A stretch of 64,000 bases of DNA from Planctomycetota bacterium (GTDB lineage: Bacteria > Planctomycetota > PUPC01 > JACPCR01). The translations under genes and the position numbers were made by a program. Numbering within the stretch: the first letter of the stretch is position 1; each line of letters starts with the position of its first letter. The stretch covers positions 173,405 to 237,404 of the forward strand of contig JAQBXN010000001.1 in NCBI GenBank assembly GCA_027625095.1. The letters are read 5' to 3'. Below are positions 40,963 to 50,176 of the stretch, in pieces. Under the pieces are notes generated by a model. The model was given only the letters and a program-made list of their open reading frames with translations, was not told where the DNA came from and made no database searches.

Positions 40963-43152
40963 TTATCCCTCACGGGTCTGATTGACGAGGTCTGAAAGGA
41001 TGTTGAGTGCCTCTTCCACCATGAAATCGCGCCACGAACGGGCTTCCCACGCCTCCCTTTCCGATTCCGGCAACTTCCTGAGGGTCTCACGAAACTGAAT
41101 CTGTTCGTGTTCTAGTTCTTCGGGGTCAGTATCTTCTGCGGTTGCTTCACGCTTTTCCCACATATCAAACTGTTCCTGGGAAATAATCTTTTGCTCCAAC
41201 TGCCAGCGACGTTGGAGGCTGTTGCTCGCAAGCGTCACCTTTCGGTCGGCCCGGTTCTTATTCAACACTTCCTCTTCGTTCAGGCTGACAAGCGTCTCGT
41301 TGCGATTGCGCGTGATGATCGCCTGCCGCTCCAGGACATTCTGGAAGCGGCTGTCATTCTTTAGGCGTGCCTGGCTTCGGTTACGGAGGGCGGCAAGTGG
41401 CAAATCGGGGCCGAACTTTTCGAATTTTGCCGGGGGAATCTCATCCCACGGAAGGCCGAATTCATACTCTGCTTCCCCTATTTTTATATCGTCGTACAGA
41501 CCCGGCAGGATAATGTCGGGTGCAACGCCCTTAAGCTGTGTAGAGCCGCCGGAAATTCTGTAAAACTTGGAGATGGTGAGCTTGACCATCCCGAGCTTGT
41601 CTCCGGTGTTGCTGAATCGAAAACGGTCCAGGTCCACGGTCGTCTGAACGGTTCCCTTTCCATGAGTGTGCGGGTTACCCACGATGATGGCCCGGCCATA
41701 ATCCTGCATGGCAGCGGCAAAAATCTCCGACGCGGATGCGGAGAACTGGTCAATCATCACCAGCAACGGGCCGGAATAATGGATGCTGGGGTCTGGATCT
41801 GATTCTTTGACCACCTTCCCAGCCCGGTCTCGCACCTGCACCATCGGCCCTTTTTCGATAAAGAGGCCGGCCATTTCGATCGAATCGGGCAGCGAGCCGC
41901 CACCGTTGCCTCTAAGGTCAATGATGATCCCTTCCACATTGTCTTTCTTTAGTTTCTCAACGAGATTGGACACATCTGTTGCGCAGGACCGCGTATTCGG
42001 CCCTTTCGAGCTGAAGTCTCGATAAAAGGAAGGCAAGTTGATATAGCCGAAGCGATTCTTCTTTCCATTCGCCTCTAGCTCATAAACCGCAGACTGGGCG
42101 GATTGCTCTTCCAATTTCACCTCGTCTCTTTTGATATCGATGATGCGGCGCACACTCTCGTCCACTGCATTGGCTGGCTTGACTGTCAATTTCACAATTG
42201 TGTTCTTATTGCCGCGAATGAGCTGAACCACTTCATCCAGGTCCATATCGACAACGTTCGTTGCCTTTTCGTCGCCCTGCGCCACTTCGAGGATAAGGTC
42301 TTCCGGTTGCAGTCTTCCGTCTCGTTCAGCCGGGCCACCCGGGATGATTCGGACGACTTTGGTATAGCCATCCCTGGACTGCAGCGCGGCACCGATGCCT
42401 TCGAATTTCAACTTCATCTGGATATTGAAATTCTCGACTTCTGACGGCGAAAAATGCGTGCTGTGCGGATCGAAAACCTCGGCCACGGTATCCACAAAAA
42501 AGTCCACCATTTTGGTCGCACGTGTTTTCAGAGCGAAGCGTTCCACCCGCTCGAAGCGCTTCATGAGCTCTTCATGAATCTCACTCATGATCTGTTCCTT
42601 GCTCTTTTTCTGTTCTGCATATTTGTTCGCCCGGTCTTTGCCTATCTTTCTCGAAAGAACCTGGAACGTGAGGAGTTTGAACCAGCGATCATCGAGTTCT
42701 TCCGTGGTGCGGACAAAGTCTTTCTTATCGCCATCCAGCTCAAACTTTTCATTCTTTGTGAAATCCATTGGGCGTTTGAGTAATTCGGGCAGCTTGGCCA
42801 TACGTTCCTCCACGCGTTTTACATAGATGTCGCGCAGCTTGTAGACGAAAGAGAGATCGCCGCGCTGGATACCGTCATCGAGGGTGAGTTCCCACGCCTT
42901 GAACCGGGTGTAATCCTCTAGAAGGAAGAATTTCTTTTCCGAATCGAGTGACTTGAAGACCTGAACAAAAATCTTTTTGGAAATGTCGTTATCCAACTGG
43001 AGGTGGTTGTAGTGGTACTTCTCGAGGACGGTGACGATCTGACTGGCCAGTTGACCCTCACGGCGTTTCTCGTCAGCAGAGGGCTGGTCATCCGCGTAAC
43101 TCGTCGAGAGAATGACAGATAGAAGAGCCAGGATCTTGAGGCAGGTTTTCAT
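40963..43152 (-). CDS. prc: C-terminal processing (tail-specific) protease, S41 family
   Basis: About 729 residues, near the length of E. coli Prc (682), with a longer tail. Signal peptide MKTCLKILALLSVILSTSYA. The N-terminal helical domain contains the typical HYNHLQLDNDISKKIFVQVFKSLDSEKKFFLLEDY pattern. The PDZ domain is at about 235-325 (FEGIGAALQSRDGYTKVVRIIPGGPAERDGRLQPEDLILEV). The catalytic Ser is in MIDQFSASASEIFAAAMQDYGRAIIVG and the Lys in HGKGTVQTT, with the GNGGGS oxyanion region before. It degrades or trims periplasmic proteins and lipoproteins at their C-termini. GGAGAA just before ATG 43152 fixes the start over 43182. It forms an operon with DUF4870. Confidence 0.92.
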   Translation of the reverse strand: MKTCLKILALLSVILSTSYADDQPSADEKRREGQLASQIVTVLEKYHYNHLQLDNDISKKIFVQVFKSLDSEKKFFLLEDYTRFKAWELTLDDGIQRGDLSFVYKLRDIYVKRVEERMAKLPELLKRPMDFTKNEKFELDGDKKDFVRTTEELDDRWFKLLTFQVLSRKIGKDRANKYAEQKKSKEQIMSEIHEELMKRFERVERFALKTRATKMVDFFVDTVAEVFDPHSTHFSPSEVENFNIQMKLKFEGIGAALQSRDGYTKVVRIIPGGPAERDGRLQPEDLILEVAQGDEKATNVVDMDLDEVVQLIRGNKNTIVKLTVKPANAVDESVRRIIDIKRDEVKLEEQSAQSAVYELEANGKKNRFGYINLPSFYRDFSSKGPNTRSCATDVSNLVEKLKKDNVEGIIIDLRGNGGGSLPDSIEMAGLFIEKGPMVQVRDRAGKVVKESDPDPSIHYSGPLLVMIDQFSASASEIFAAAMQDYGRAIIVGNPHTHGKGTVQTTVDLDRFRFSNTGDKLGMVKLTISKFYRISGGSTQLKGVAPDIILPGLYDDIKIGEAEYEFGLPWDEIPPAKFEKFGPDLPLAALRNRSQARLKNDSRFQNVLERQAIITRNRNETLVSLNEEEVLNKNRADRKVTLASNSLQRRWQLEQKIISQEQFDMWEKREATAEDTDPEELEHEQIQFRETLRKLPESEREAWEARSWRDFMVEEALNILSDLVNQTREG

Positions 43153-43261
43153 GGAGTTCTCCAAAAGTGCAGGCAACTGCATCAGGGCAGTTGTGGCGCC
43201 GGGCGAATTGCAAACCGGTGAAGCCGGGGAGTTTAAGGAAACATCGAATCAAATGCGAATG

Positions 43262-44386
43262 TCAGGTTTTTTTAATTCCCTTGACCACACTATACCCCCT
43301 TCGGGATGTGCTCTCGGCATTTCCAAATACTTTTTCAAACATCTCGATATGCGGGGCCAGGCTCTTTGTCACAAGCTGCAGTGTGCCGGATGGGTTCAAA
43401 AGTGCATGAGAACGGCGGATAAACAACTCTGAAATACTGTAGTTTGAAAAGTAAGGGGGATTGGCCAACACCCGGTCAAACCGAGCATCACCAGTATCAA
43501 CCGTGGCACTGAGTATGACTTCCGCGTGAGTAATATTGTTCAAAGAAAGGTTCTCTTTTGTGAGAGCAATCGCTCTTGCATTCGAGTCCAGCAATGTCAC
43601 TGTCCCACTCATCTGGGTAGCCAAAATCACACCGACCGAACCGTTGCCGCAACCCAAATCAAGCAGGGAGTCTTCTGGACTGTATTCCGCAACGTCAAGG
43701 AGCGTTCGTGCCCCCTCGTCAAACTTGGCGTGGCTGAACACTCCCGCCCGGGTCTGGAACTTAAACTCTTTATCCTGGAAGCGCGTTTGAATAGTACAGC
43801 AATAATTTCGCTTTTTGAATTTCGGCTCCCCCTTTCGCCGGCATGAATACAGCCTGCCGCACCGGTTTTTCTCTTCGAGTTTGACACCTCCAAAGACCCG
43901 CTGGAGTTCCTGCGCTAATTTCGAATCTCGAGCGTTATCTGTGGCCACCAGCAACATCCCGCCGGGGGCCAGAACGAAGAATGTCTGCTCCAGTATATCC
44001 TTGGCCAATTGCCACTCGCTGGTCTGTTTAAACGAGAAAATTACAGTCTCGAATGGGCCGGCGGGCAGATCTGGAGCAAGAACAATGTCGATCTCCGACA
44101 GTTCATTTGACTCTAGAGTCTCACGCGCCTTATCCGTGTAAAACGCGTCAATGTGAAAGTAAGTGACCTCTTCCTCAGGCTGCAGCCTCTTGCAGGCCAT
44201 CGCAATCAACGGCTCGGATACCAGCCCGGTCAACACTCGGCCTTCCTGCATTGAGGGCAGAGCGTTGATGAGCATGCGGTCCACTACCGATGGAGTACGG
44301 GGCGAAAATATGGTCACCTCGCCATCGAGCAATCGGGTCTCACGACGTTCTTTTCTATTTGAACCGATATATATGGGGTGGGTCAT
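43262..44386 (-). CDS. RsmC/RlmG-type rRNA guanine-N2 methyltransferase
   Basis: 374 residues with the two-lobe plan of RsmC/RlmG. The N-terminal half (to about 185) is a degenerate methyltransferase-like domain that binds RNA. The C-terminal half is catalytic: SLLDLGCGNGSVGVIL is the SAM-binding motif I, TVTLLDSNARAIALTKENLSLNN is motif II, and DRVLANPPYF is the NPPY catalytic motif for exocyclic-amine methylation, followed by GTLQLVTKSLAPH. The FSHAKFDEGARTLLDVAE block is a strong RsmC-family signature. Target, 16S G1207 or 23S G1835, cannot be told from sequence alone. It is 17 bases downstream of the patatin gene and probably co-transcribed. Confidence 0.88.
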   Translation of the reverse strand: MTHPIYIGSNRKERRETRLLDGEVTIFSPRTPSVVDRMLINALPSMQEGRVLTGLVSEPLIAMACKRLQPEEEVTYFHIDAFYTDKARETLESNELSEIDIVLAPDLPAGPFETVIFSFKQTSEWQLAKDILEQTFFVLAPGGMLLVATDNARDSKLAQELQRVFGGVKLEEKNRCGRLYSCRRKGEPKFKKRNYCCTIQTRFQDKEFKFQTRAGVFSHAKFDEGARTLLDVAEYSPEDSLLDLGCGNGSVGVILATQMSGTVTLLDSNARAIALTKENLSLNNITHAEVILSATVDTGDARFDRVLANPPYFSNYSISELFIRRSHALLNPSGTLQLVTKSLAPHIEMFEKVFGNAESTSRRGYSVVKGIKKT

Positions 44387-44403
44387 ACGATAATTCCAGC
44401 GCG

Positions 44404-45483
44404 CTATTTTTCAGGGCTGTTGGGTTTGTTCGGACCTGTCCGCCCAAGAGCCTTTTGGATTGTCTCAATATTTCCTTCAATCAATTCACGGCCATGCTTA
44501 ACCAGCAGATCGAGCTCCTTCTGTTTGAGCTTGACCTTGAACGAGGTCATTTCGTCAATCTTCTCGTCGGTAGTCGTCATATGAATGAATCGGTCACCCA
44601 GCCGTTCTCTGGTGTAAGTTTCTAGAAGATATCGATACCTTCGTCGGGTAATCGGGATTACCTTGCTGCCTCCCGGCACAAAGAAATTGTATCCGTCCTC
44701 TGACAGGACCGAGCGGGAGCAATTCAACGCGATAATCACATCGCATTTGCGGATTAAAAGTGACTCCAGACCGGCATTGTCAAAGATGCCGCCGTCAATG
44801 AGGTGGATAGTCCTTTTTTCTCGCTCTCCTTTTTCATTGAGCGCCTGATCCACCACCTCGACTTTATGGGGAGCGAAGAGGGCTGGTACCGCACACGACG
44901 CCGCAACAGCTTCCGAGACCAGGATCTCATTCAATCGGGAGGGACTGGCCATGTATTGGGGAAGCTGCCCGGTCTCGACAAGGTTTTCATCGGATGCTCC
45001 GTCTCGCCTGAACACAAACAGGCTGGTGTTCTCCACATTCACGGAGTTGATTAAAAGGAAAGGCTGTCCGCAGAGATCCGTAATTTTCTTGTTCCCAAAG
45101 AACACTTCATCCAGGGCCTCTGCAAAGCTAATGACACGGGATTCTTCCCGCTCGTTGAAGAGTTTCTTGGGGTTAAGCGCCTTGCCAATGGAAGTTCTCA
45201 GCAAATTCCTGCTCAGCTTCGAACCGAAGTCCTTCAGTGGCAGCCCAAGGCAATAATAAGCACCAACGATACTGCCGCCGGACACCGCAGAAATGCAGTC
45301 GATATCATTCAGCAATCCCTGTTCTTCTAATTCGAGCATGGCCCCGTAGCCAATCCCGGTCGCTCGAAGGCCGCCACCGGACAGTGCCAGCCCAACGACT
45401 AATCCGTCGCCGTTTCGGTCAATGCCCTTTTCCGCCGATAGCCCGGCCAAAGGAAGGAACGGTAAAAGGATAACGAATCTCAT
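44404..45483 (-). CDS. patatin-like phospholipase, secreted
   Basis: About 359 residues. Signal peptide MRFVILLPFLPLAGLSAEKG. The patatin catalytic dyad is complete: VGLALSGGGLRATGIGYGAM (oxyanion loop), CISAVSGGSIVGAYY with the GxSGG nucleophile Ser, and HLIDGGIFDNAGLESLLI with the DGG Asp. Acts as an acyl hydrolase on phospholipids, possibly at the envelope. A C-terminal extension (residues about 285-359) is Lys-rich and helical. ATG 45483 opens the signal peptide; the open frame to 45573 would enter the hairpin at 45575-45597. It probably forms an operon with the methyltransferase. Confidence 0.88.
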   Translation of the reverse strand: MRFVILLPFLPLAGLSAEKGIDRNGDGLVVGLALSGGGLRATGIGYGAMLELEEQGLLNDIDCISAVSGGSIVGAYYCLGLPLKDFGSKLSRNLLRTSIGKALNPKKLFNEREESRVISFAEALDEVFFGNKKITDLCGQPFLLINSVNVENTSLFVFRRDGASDENLVETGQLPQYMASPSRLNEILVSEAVAASCAVPALFAPHKVEVVDQALNEKGEREKRTIHLIDGGIFDNAGLESLLIRKCDVIIALNCSRSVLSEDGYNFFVPGGSKVIPITRRRYRYLLETYTRERLGDRFIHMTTTDEKIDEMTSFKVKLKQKELDLLVKHGRELIEGNIETIQKALGRTGPNKPNSPEK

Positions 45484-45574
45484 AGGACACTCGTTGTACG
45501 TCGCCGGAAGGAAAGCGGGTAAACCTACCAGAAGCATTCCTCTTTGAAACATGGTTTGGAGAATGGCCGACAAA

Positions 45575-45597
45575 ACAGCACCGGTTGTCGGTGCTGT
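45575..45597 (-). terminator. hairpin, candidate terminator of the DUF2079 transcription unit
   Basis: Perfect 9-base stem ACAGCACCG / CGGTGCTGT with a 5-base loop. On the minus strand it is followed by a short TTTT run, which suits an intrinsic terminator for transcripts coming from the 45825-47810 gene. The T-run is short, so efficiency is uncertain. Confidence 0.55.
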
Positions 45598-45824
45598 GCC
45601 GGCTGAATTGGGTTTATCTATCTACTTCATCATGCTTTTTTCCCGCCGAACATGGCCGCCGTCGGTTCGACACAGTCTTCGCAGCACAAGCAAGCCGACG
45701 TAATCTGATGGCTCCGACGAGTCCCTTACTGATTGCAATGCAGGCCGCCCAAAGACTTCCGTTCGGCGTACACTAGCTTCGATTATCAGGCGGCATGTCC
45801 CCGCCCTGTGCAATTAATGAACTC

Positions 45825-47810
45825 TTAATCGGCGTGCAATTTCCTGCGAAGCAAAACAAACCCTTGTTTCTGAAAAACCAGTTCGTAAGCGCCTGAATTA
45901 ATATAGGCCAGATGTGGAGGCGGAGAATCGGCCGAGTAGAGCCGCCGCCACTTATCGTGAATGTCAAAGACCATATAATCGATAGGTTCTGAGTGCTCAC
46001 GCACATTGACGTAACAGTGCTTCCAATGCGAAAAATGCAGGGCCAGATATTCGGTGGCGGCGACAACTTTATCTCTGGGAATCATCTCCTTGATCTCCTC
46101 AACCACTTCCGTGCGTTCCGGTACCGCGTAGACATGGCCGTAGTAAAACATTGTCATTAGCGGATCGTAAAACAGAACGGATGCAGGAGTTTTCGACAAA
46201 ATGATCATTGAACCCGTTGCCATTATCAGAAGGAATGTAGCCGCATGAAGCTGAATGTCGGTTACGAAATTCGAGGTCTGCCAATTGGCTTTTTGGCCCA
46301 CCTGAAGGCCGGCCTTCAGGAAAAATCGCGAAACGATAGACAGGCCGCGAATGGAGCCAATAGCTGCAAAAGGCATCAGGGGAATCTGGTAATAGTACTG
46401 AATTGAATGTGGCGGTATGTAGCTGGCGTTGGTCAGCATCAGGTATCCGTATGCCGGAAATGCCATCAGCAAGGTCATCAAGTCAAATAAACCGAGCCAG
46501 CCGTAAGGCAAAAAGAGCTGCGCGAGTAACTCCATATTCTGGGCAGTCAGCATTCTTTGAGGCACCAACCAAGGCGAACGGATCAGTTTCTCGATAATGT
46601 CTTTGCTTGAAGTACCGAGATCGGAGTAATGTGCCAAGGCGTGGCTCTCACTACCGGCAAAGTAGGGAATAAATATCCAAAGGCAGAGCCCGAACCACAA
46701 GAGGCTGAAAACTGCAGAGCCGGCGCCAATAATCAACGCTTTCTTATTTGTTCTCCCCAAGCAGAGCGTGATGTAGACCGCCTGCATAAAGACAATAAGT
46801 GCAATCTCTTCCTTGACACTAATCGCAAAGACGGAACAGATGACCCACTTCCAGAGGTCATCCCGCCTCAGGAAGACCAGCCCCCAAAGCAGAAAGGGCA
46901 TGGCGTAAATGCCGGGATTGTAGGCCGCCCCGCTGACTTCGAGATTGGCATAGTGGAGACCGGGGTGCAGCAGGAAGGCGACGGCGAATGCGTTGGCCAA
47001 TCGTTGTGACTTTAAGTGTTCGGAGGCATAGATCCAGACTGGAATTGCAGAGGTCGCGGCTGTCAGTACATGAATGATGAGCAGTATAGGCATTCCGGGC
47101 CACAGCCAATAGATCGGAAGAAGCAAGACATCGAACACCATAATGTGCTCGGCAAGGAATGATCTGGGTGTGTTGTCTGATTTGAAAAACGTTCCATGCA
47201 GCGCATTCCACATACGCTGTTCTGCGCTTAGGCCGTCCACCGGGTTCATATTGAGCGAGTAGTATTGGAGCAAGGCCATAGTGATGAACACGGCAGCATA
47301 CGTTCCCATTGCTATGTACATCAGAGCGGGCAGACGCCGTAAGAACGAACGGTCAGGGCCATCCTCCTCGTTCGGCGGGGCCTCTCCGGCCAGGCCAAGG
47401 CGTTGACACCACGCTGTCAGCGACAGCGTGCCCAGGCCGGCGTATAGATGGAGGTAATGCAGAAATGGATCAGAGCCGGCGATCATCAGCAAATTCAGCA
47501 GCATGAGTGGCCACAATCGATAGGCCGACTCAGTGACTGGATCCTCACTTCCGTTTCGATGTCGCCATTTTGAACCTGTCGCCCAGAACACGAGCAGGCT
47601 CCCGAACGCTATAGCAACGCAGGCCGGAGCACCCATTGACGCCAGGCGTAGCCCCAAGGTTGGGCCGAACAGCCGTGTGGCTAACTCAACCGACAAGAAG
47701 ATGTCGAGTAAGAGGAATGTCAGCCCGCAGCCTGCACCCAGAGGAATGGCCAGGTCTCTCAACGACAAATTGGGAAACTCGAACTTTTTTTGTTGACCTG
47801 CTTCAGACAT
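45825..47810 (-). CDS. DUF2079 multi-pass membrane protein
   Basis: 661 residues with about 12-13 predicted helices. The family is recognised from the loop DGLSAEQRMWNALHGTFFKS (family: D.g...Q..w...hG.f), SFLAEHIMVFDVLLLPIYWLWPGMPILLIIHVLTAATSAIPVWIYA, and FLLHPGLHYANLEVSGAAYNP. Members resemble GT-C glycosyltransferases, using lipid-linked sugar donors on the outer face, though activity is unproven. The C-terminal extracytoplasmic part (from about residue 560) contains a short soluble domain (AVPERTEVVEEIKEMIPRDKVVAATEYLA). It is 54 bases downstream of the SGNH gene on the same strand. Confidence 0.85.
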   Translation of the reverse strand: MSEAGQQKKFEFPNLSLRDLAIPLGAGCGLTFLLLDIFLSVELATRLFGPTLGLRLASMGAPACVAIAFGSLLVFWATGSKWRHRNGSEDPVTESAYRLWPLMLLNLLMIAGSDPFLHYLHLYAGLGTLSLTAWCQRLGLAGEAPPNEEDGPDRSFLRRLPALMYIAMGTYAAVFITMALLQYYSLNMNPVDGLSAEQRMWNALHGTFFKSDNTPRSFLAEHIMVFDVLLLPIYWLWPGMPILLIIHVLTAATSAIPVWIYASEHLKSQRLANAFAVAFLLHPGLHYANLEVSGAAYNPGIYAMPFLLWGLVFLRRDDLWKWVICSVFAISVKEEIALIVFMQAVYITLCLGRTNKKALIIGAGSAVFSLLWFGLCLWIFIPYFAGSESHALAHYSDLGTSSKDIIEKLIRSPWLVPQRMLTAQNMELLAQLFLPYGWLGLFDLMTLLMAFPAYGYLMLTNASYIPPHSIQYYYQIPLMPFAAIGSIRGLSIVSRFFLKAGLQVGQKANWQTSNFVTDIQLHAATFLLIMATGSMIILSKTPASVLFYDPLMTMFYYGHVYAVPERTEVVEEIKEMIPRDKVVAATEYLALHFSHWKHCYVNVREHSEPIDYMVFDIHDKWRRLYSADSPPPHLAYINSGAYELVFQKQGFVLLRRKLHAD

Positions 47811-47864
47811 GTCTTCACTTCGTGATTCAGCAAAAGCCGAGACACAGGCTGTGCAGCCCTGTCA

Positions 47865-49001
47865 TCACTTTCCGCCGGTTAGGAATTCAGACATTAGATA
47901 GTCCGCCATGGCCGCTGCAACGATGTTGTGCCCACGAACGTTGTAATGGCAGTGATCGTTGAATAGTGGCGGGCCATCGCGGTGTTTTCTCAGAGACGGC
48001 AGTACGTCTGAGAATCCCCACCCGAACTCCCCTGCCATTTTTCGCAGCACCTGTTGAGGCTCGTCGCGTGGGGTTGACGAATAGACCTGAACGCTCACAG
48101 GCATAGGACACAGAGATACCTTAATCCCATTTCTCCGGCATATGTCAGCCAGATTAGCGAGGTCTCTCTTAACGGGTGTCCAGTTTTCCTCCACCCAGGC
48201 AGCACCCCAATCGAACCGGGCAAGGTCAATCATTTCGCCCAGAATCGCACCATTGTTTCTCCAGTCCGCCTTCTGAAATAGCTCCAGCCACATCATGCGC
48301 TGCGACACCGGATGCCTCCGAATTTCATCTGCCACACGAATGTCATAGTAAATCGAGTAAACCGTTGAGTAGAGAACACTCTTCTGAAGCCATCGATTCT
48401 TTTGTGTCATTCGAACGATCGGATCGCCACGGACAAACTCCGCTCTGAAGCCCATTGGGGGACGGGAATCGTTCATATAGAAACAGAGGAGCAGGTGGTC
48501 CGGCTTCAGCGGGAGGTCGCGTTTCTTGAAAATGCGAAGCTGCTCGGACAGGCCTGTATCGGGGTTACCACCATTTATGATTTCCACGTTGGCCTGCCCG
48601 GCTGCTTTAAGCTTGTCCTCCAGTCGTTTCGCGAAGATTTTGTCGACATCGACACCGATGCCGAAAACAACAGAGTCTCCCATCAGCGTGATCCGGGTCG
48701 TGCCTGGCATTCTTTTCGTCTGGTATTCATGGTCTCTGTGGCCCGTCGAATTGATTCGGATATTTCCTTCTTCCGAATTCGGCACCAGTTCATATCCCTC
48801 ATTCACATGAAGCGACATGTAGCCAACCCGCGCCCGGTTAAGCTCCTCTGCAGAAGTCGCCAGTCGTGACGCTGTCTCCGCCATCATCAACGCCATCATG
48901 AACCCGGCGATGCCCAAACACGCCCGGGCCCACCAGGGACGTTTCTTCAAAGCTGCCTCGGGGATGTGATCGGCCGTGTTCGGCGATTCTGTACCTGCCA
49001 T
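47865..49001 (-). CDS. membrane-anchored SGNH-hydrolase-like protein
   Basis: 378 residues. One N-terminal helix (about 25-45, ACLGIAGFMMALMMAETASRL) places the domain outside the cytoplasm. SGNH blocks are present: RITLMGDSVVFGIGV (nucleophile Ser), IINGGNPDTGLSEQ (Gly), LLLCFYMNDSRPP (Asn) and PPLFNDHCHYNVRGH (Asp-x-x-His). Such proteins often O-acetylate or deacetylate surface polysaccharides; here the pairing with the GT-C-like DUF2079 gene fits envelope-glycan modification. An upstream gap of 473 bases holds the promoter region. Confidence 0.8.
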   Translation of the reverse strand: MAGTESPNTADHIPEAALKKRPWWARACLGIAGFMMALMMAETASRLATSAEELNRARVGYMSLHVNEGYELVPNSEEGNIRINSTGHRDHEYQTKRMPGTTRITLMGDSVVFGIGVDVDKIFAKRLEDKLKAAGQANVEIINGGNPDTGLSEQLRIFKKRDLPLKPDHLLLCFYMNDSRPPMGFRAEFVRGDPIVRMTQKNRWLQKSVLYSTVYSIYYDIRVADEIRRHPVSQRMMWLELFQKADWRNNGAILGEMIDLARFDWGAAWVEENWTPVKRDLANLADICRRNGIKVSLCPMPVSVQVYSSTPRDEPQQVLRKMAGEFGWGFSDVLPSLRKHRDGPPLFNDHCHYNVRGHNIVAAAMADYLMSEFLTGGK

Positions 49002-49474
49002 ACTCTCATAACAATGTGGAAGATGCGTCTATCCTACATTAGCGTACAGACTGAAACCAGACGCACTTGCCTCGCGAGGCTAAGGTGGCAGGCGTCAATC
49101 TTCAGAAGGAACGGGTGGCAAGCGATTCGGTCTGTGTGATGGAGTCTGGCCAAGCTCCTTTTGGAAACCTGGTGAGTAACATACCGGCGAATTAGTCTCT
49201 TAGATTCCGTTGGCGCAGGTGCAGCGGTTACAACTGCGTCTGATCCCACATCACTAACGTGGGAGGTGAAAAAATAATCCTCGGACGTTAGAGAAAGGGG
49301 CAGTCAAATGAACCGCGAGGTGTCATTCCGGTTCACTTTTCCATTGACGAGGTGGTTTCCACACTCCGCAGGGAGTCTTTAGAGCCCTCTTGAAGCGAGG
49401 GCGCCACGACACTGTTCATTACTACTGCTGAATGCTATGATTTCCTAACCTCATCTAATTCAGAAGAGGTCTTT
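49002..49474. other. intergenic region with several hairpins
   Basis: 473 bases between two divergent genes. No ORF is credible. Hairpins: CCCAC/GTGGG (49245-49263), ACTCC-GCAG-GGAGT (49363-49376) and GCCCTC-TTGAAGC-GAGGGC (49384-49402). The last two are adjacent and followed by the promoter at 49413-49441, so they are probably a REP-like element rather than terminators. A structured small RNA cannot be excluded. Confidence 0.5.
49413..49441 (+). promoter_or_regulatory. candidate sigma-70-type promoter
   Basis: TGTTCA (49413-49418), a 17-base spacer, and TATGAT (49436-49441). The downstream start ATG 49475 has an AGAGG ribosome-binding site at about 49464-49468. Confidence 0.45.
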
Positions 49475-50158
49475 ATGTTCAGTATCTACGGTATGGACAG
49501 CATGATTAGTTTGATTTTTCTCCCGGTTATCTTCTTGCTCCTTGTAGGCGGCTGTGTCGCTGCTTTTGTAGTCTTTACGAAAACCTCTGGCGGGGGAGGC
49601 GGGCCGGCAATTGGGATGGCGATTGGTTGTGCCGCGCTAGGCTTGCTTGGATTGATCTTCGTTGGCGCTGGATTTTTTGCGTTCAGGGCGGGGGTGCCAG
49701 TCGGGCAAATGGTTAACGTACAAGTGGCTGCTGACACCCAAACGGTGGAGTCATCGGACCCCGATGTCGCTTCGGTAACAAGCTCGTTACCGGTCCCATC
49801 AGAGCAGCAGGCTGCACATCCTGGCGTCCCGGTCCGACTGTCACTGGAGGCAATGGAAGCGGGCGTTTTACAACTGACCATAGAAAACCTGACCTCAGGC
49901 CCAATCAGCCCGCTAACGCTCCGCGGCAACAGTCCGGCCTGGTTTCTGGTTCACGCTGCAAAAGGGACGAAATCGGAGATCGAGGCATGGGATGCTCCGA
50001 ACCGAATCGTGACCCCGGGCGAGAGTCAGGCGTTCAAGATCCGCGATCCGCTGGATGAACTGGGTCTGGCAGAAGGTGATAGAGTGCAGGTCTCCTTTGA
50101 GCAGAACCAGGACAACGTGCAGTTGAGTGTTAAGAGCAACGCGGTGCAGCCGAAGTAA
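49475..50158 (+). CDS. two-helix membrane protein, unknown function
   Basis: 227 residues. Two N-terminal helices (about 9-34 and 45-70) are joined by a Gly-rich loop (TKTSGGGGGPAIG). After a Ser/Glu-rich spacer, the last 110 residues form a beta-rich extracytoplasmic domain (VPVRLSLEAMEAGVLQLTIENLTSGPISPLTLRGNSP...VQVSFEQNQDNVQLSVKSN) resembling an Ig-like or CARDB-type fold by eye. I recognise no family. A decent promoter and ribosome-binding site (AGAGG) precede it. It is convergent with the sulfatase gene, with 18 bases between stops. Confidence 0.6.
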   Translation: MFSIYGMDSMISLIFLPVIFLLLVGGCVAAFVVFTKTSGGGGGPAIGMAIGCAALGLLGLIFVGAGFFAFRAGVPVGQMVNVQVAADTQTVESSDPDVASVTSSLPVPSEQQAAHPGVPVRLSLEAMEAGVLQLTIENLTSGPISPLTLRGNSPAWFLVHAAKGTKSEIEAWDAPNRIVTPGESQAFKIRDPLDELGLAEGDRVQVSFEQNQDNVQLSVKSNAVQPK

Positions 50159-50176
50159 CGACCACAGGCGTTCTGT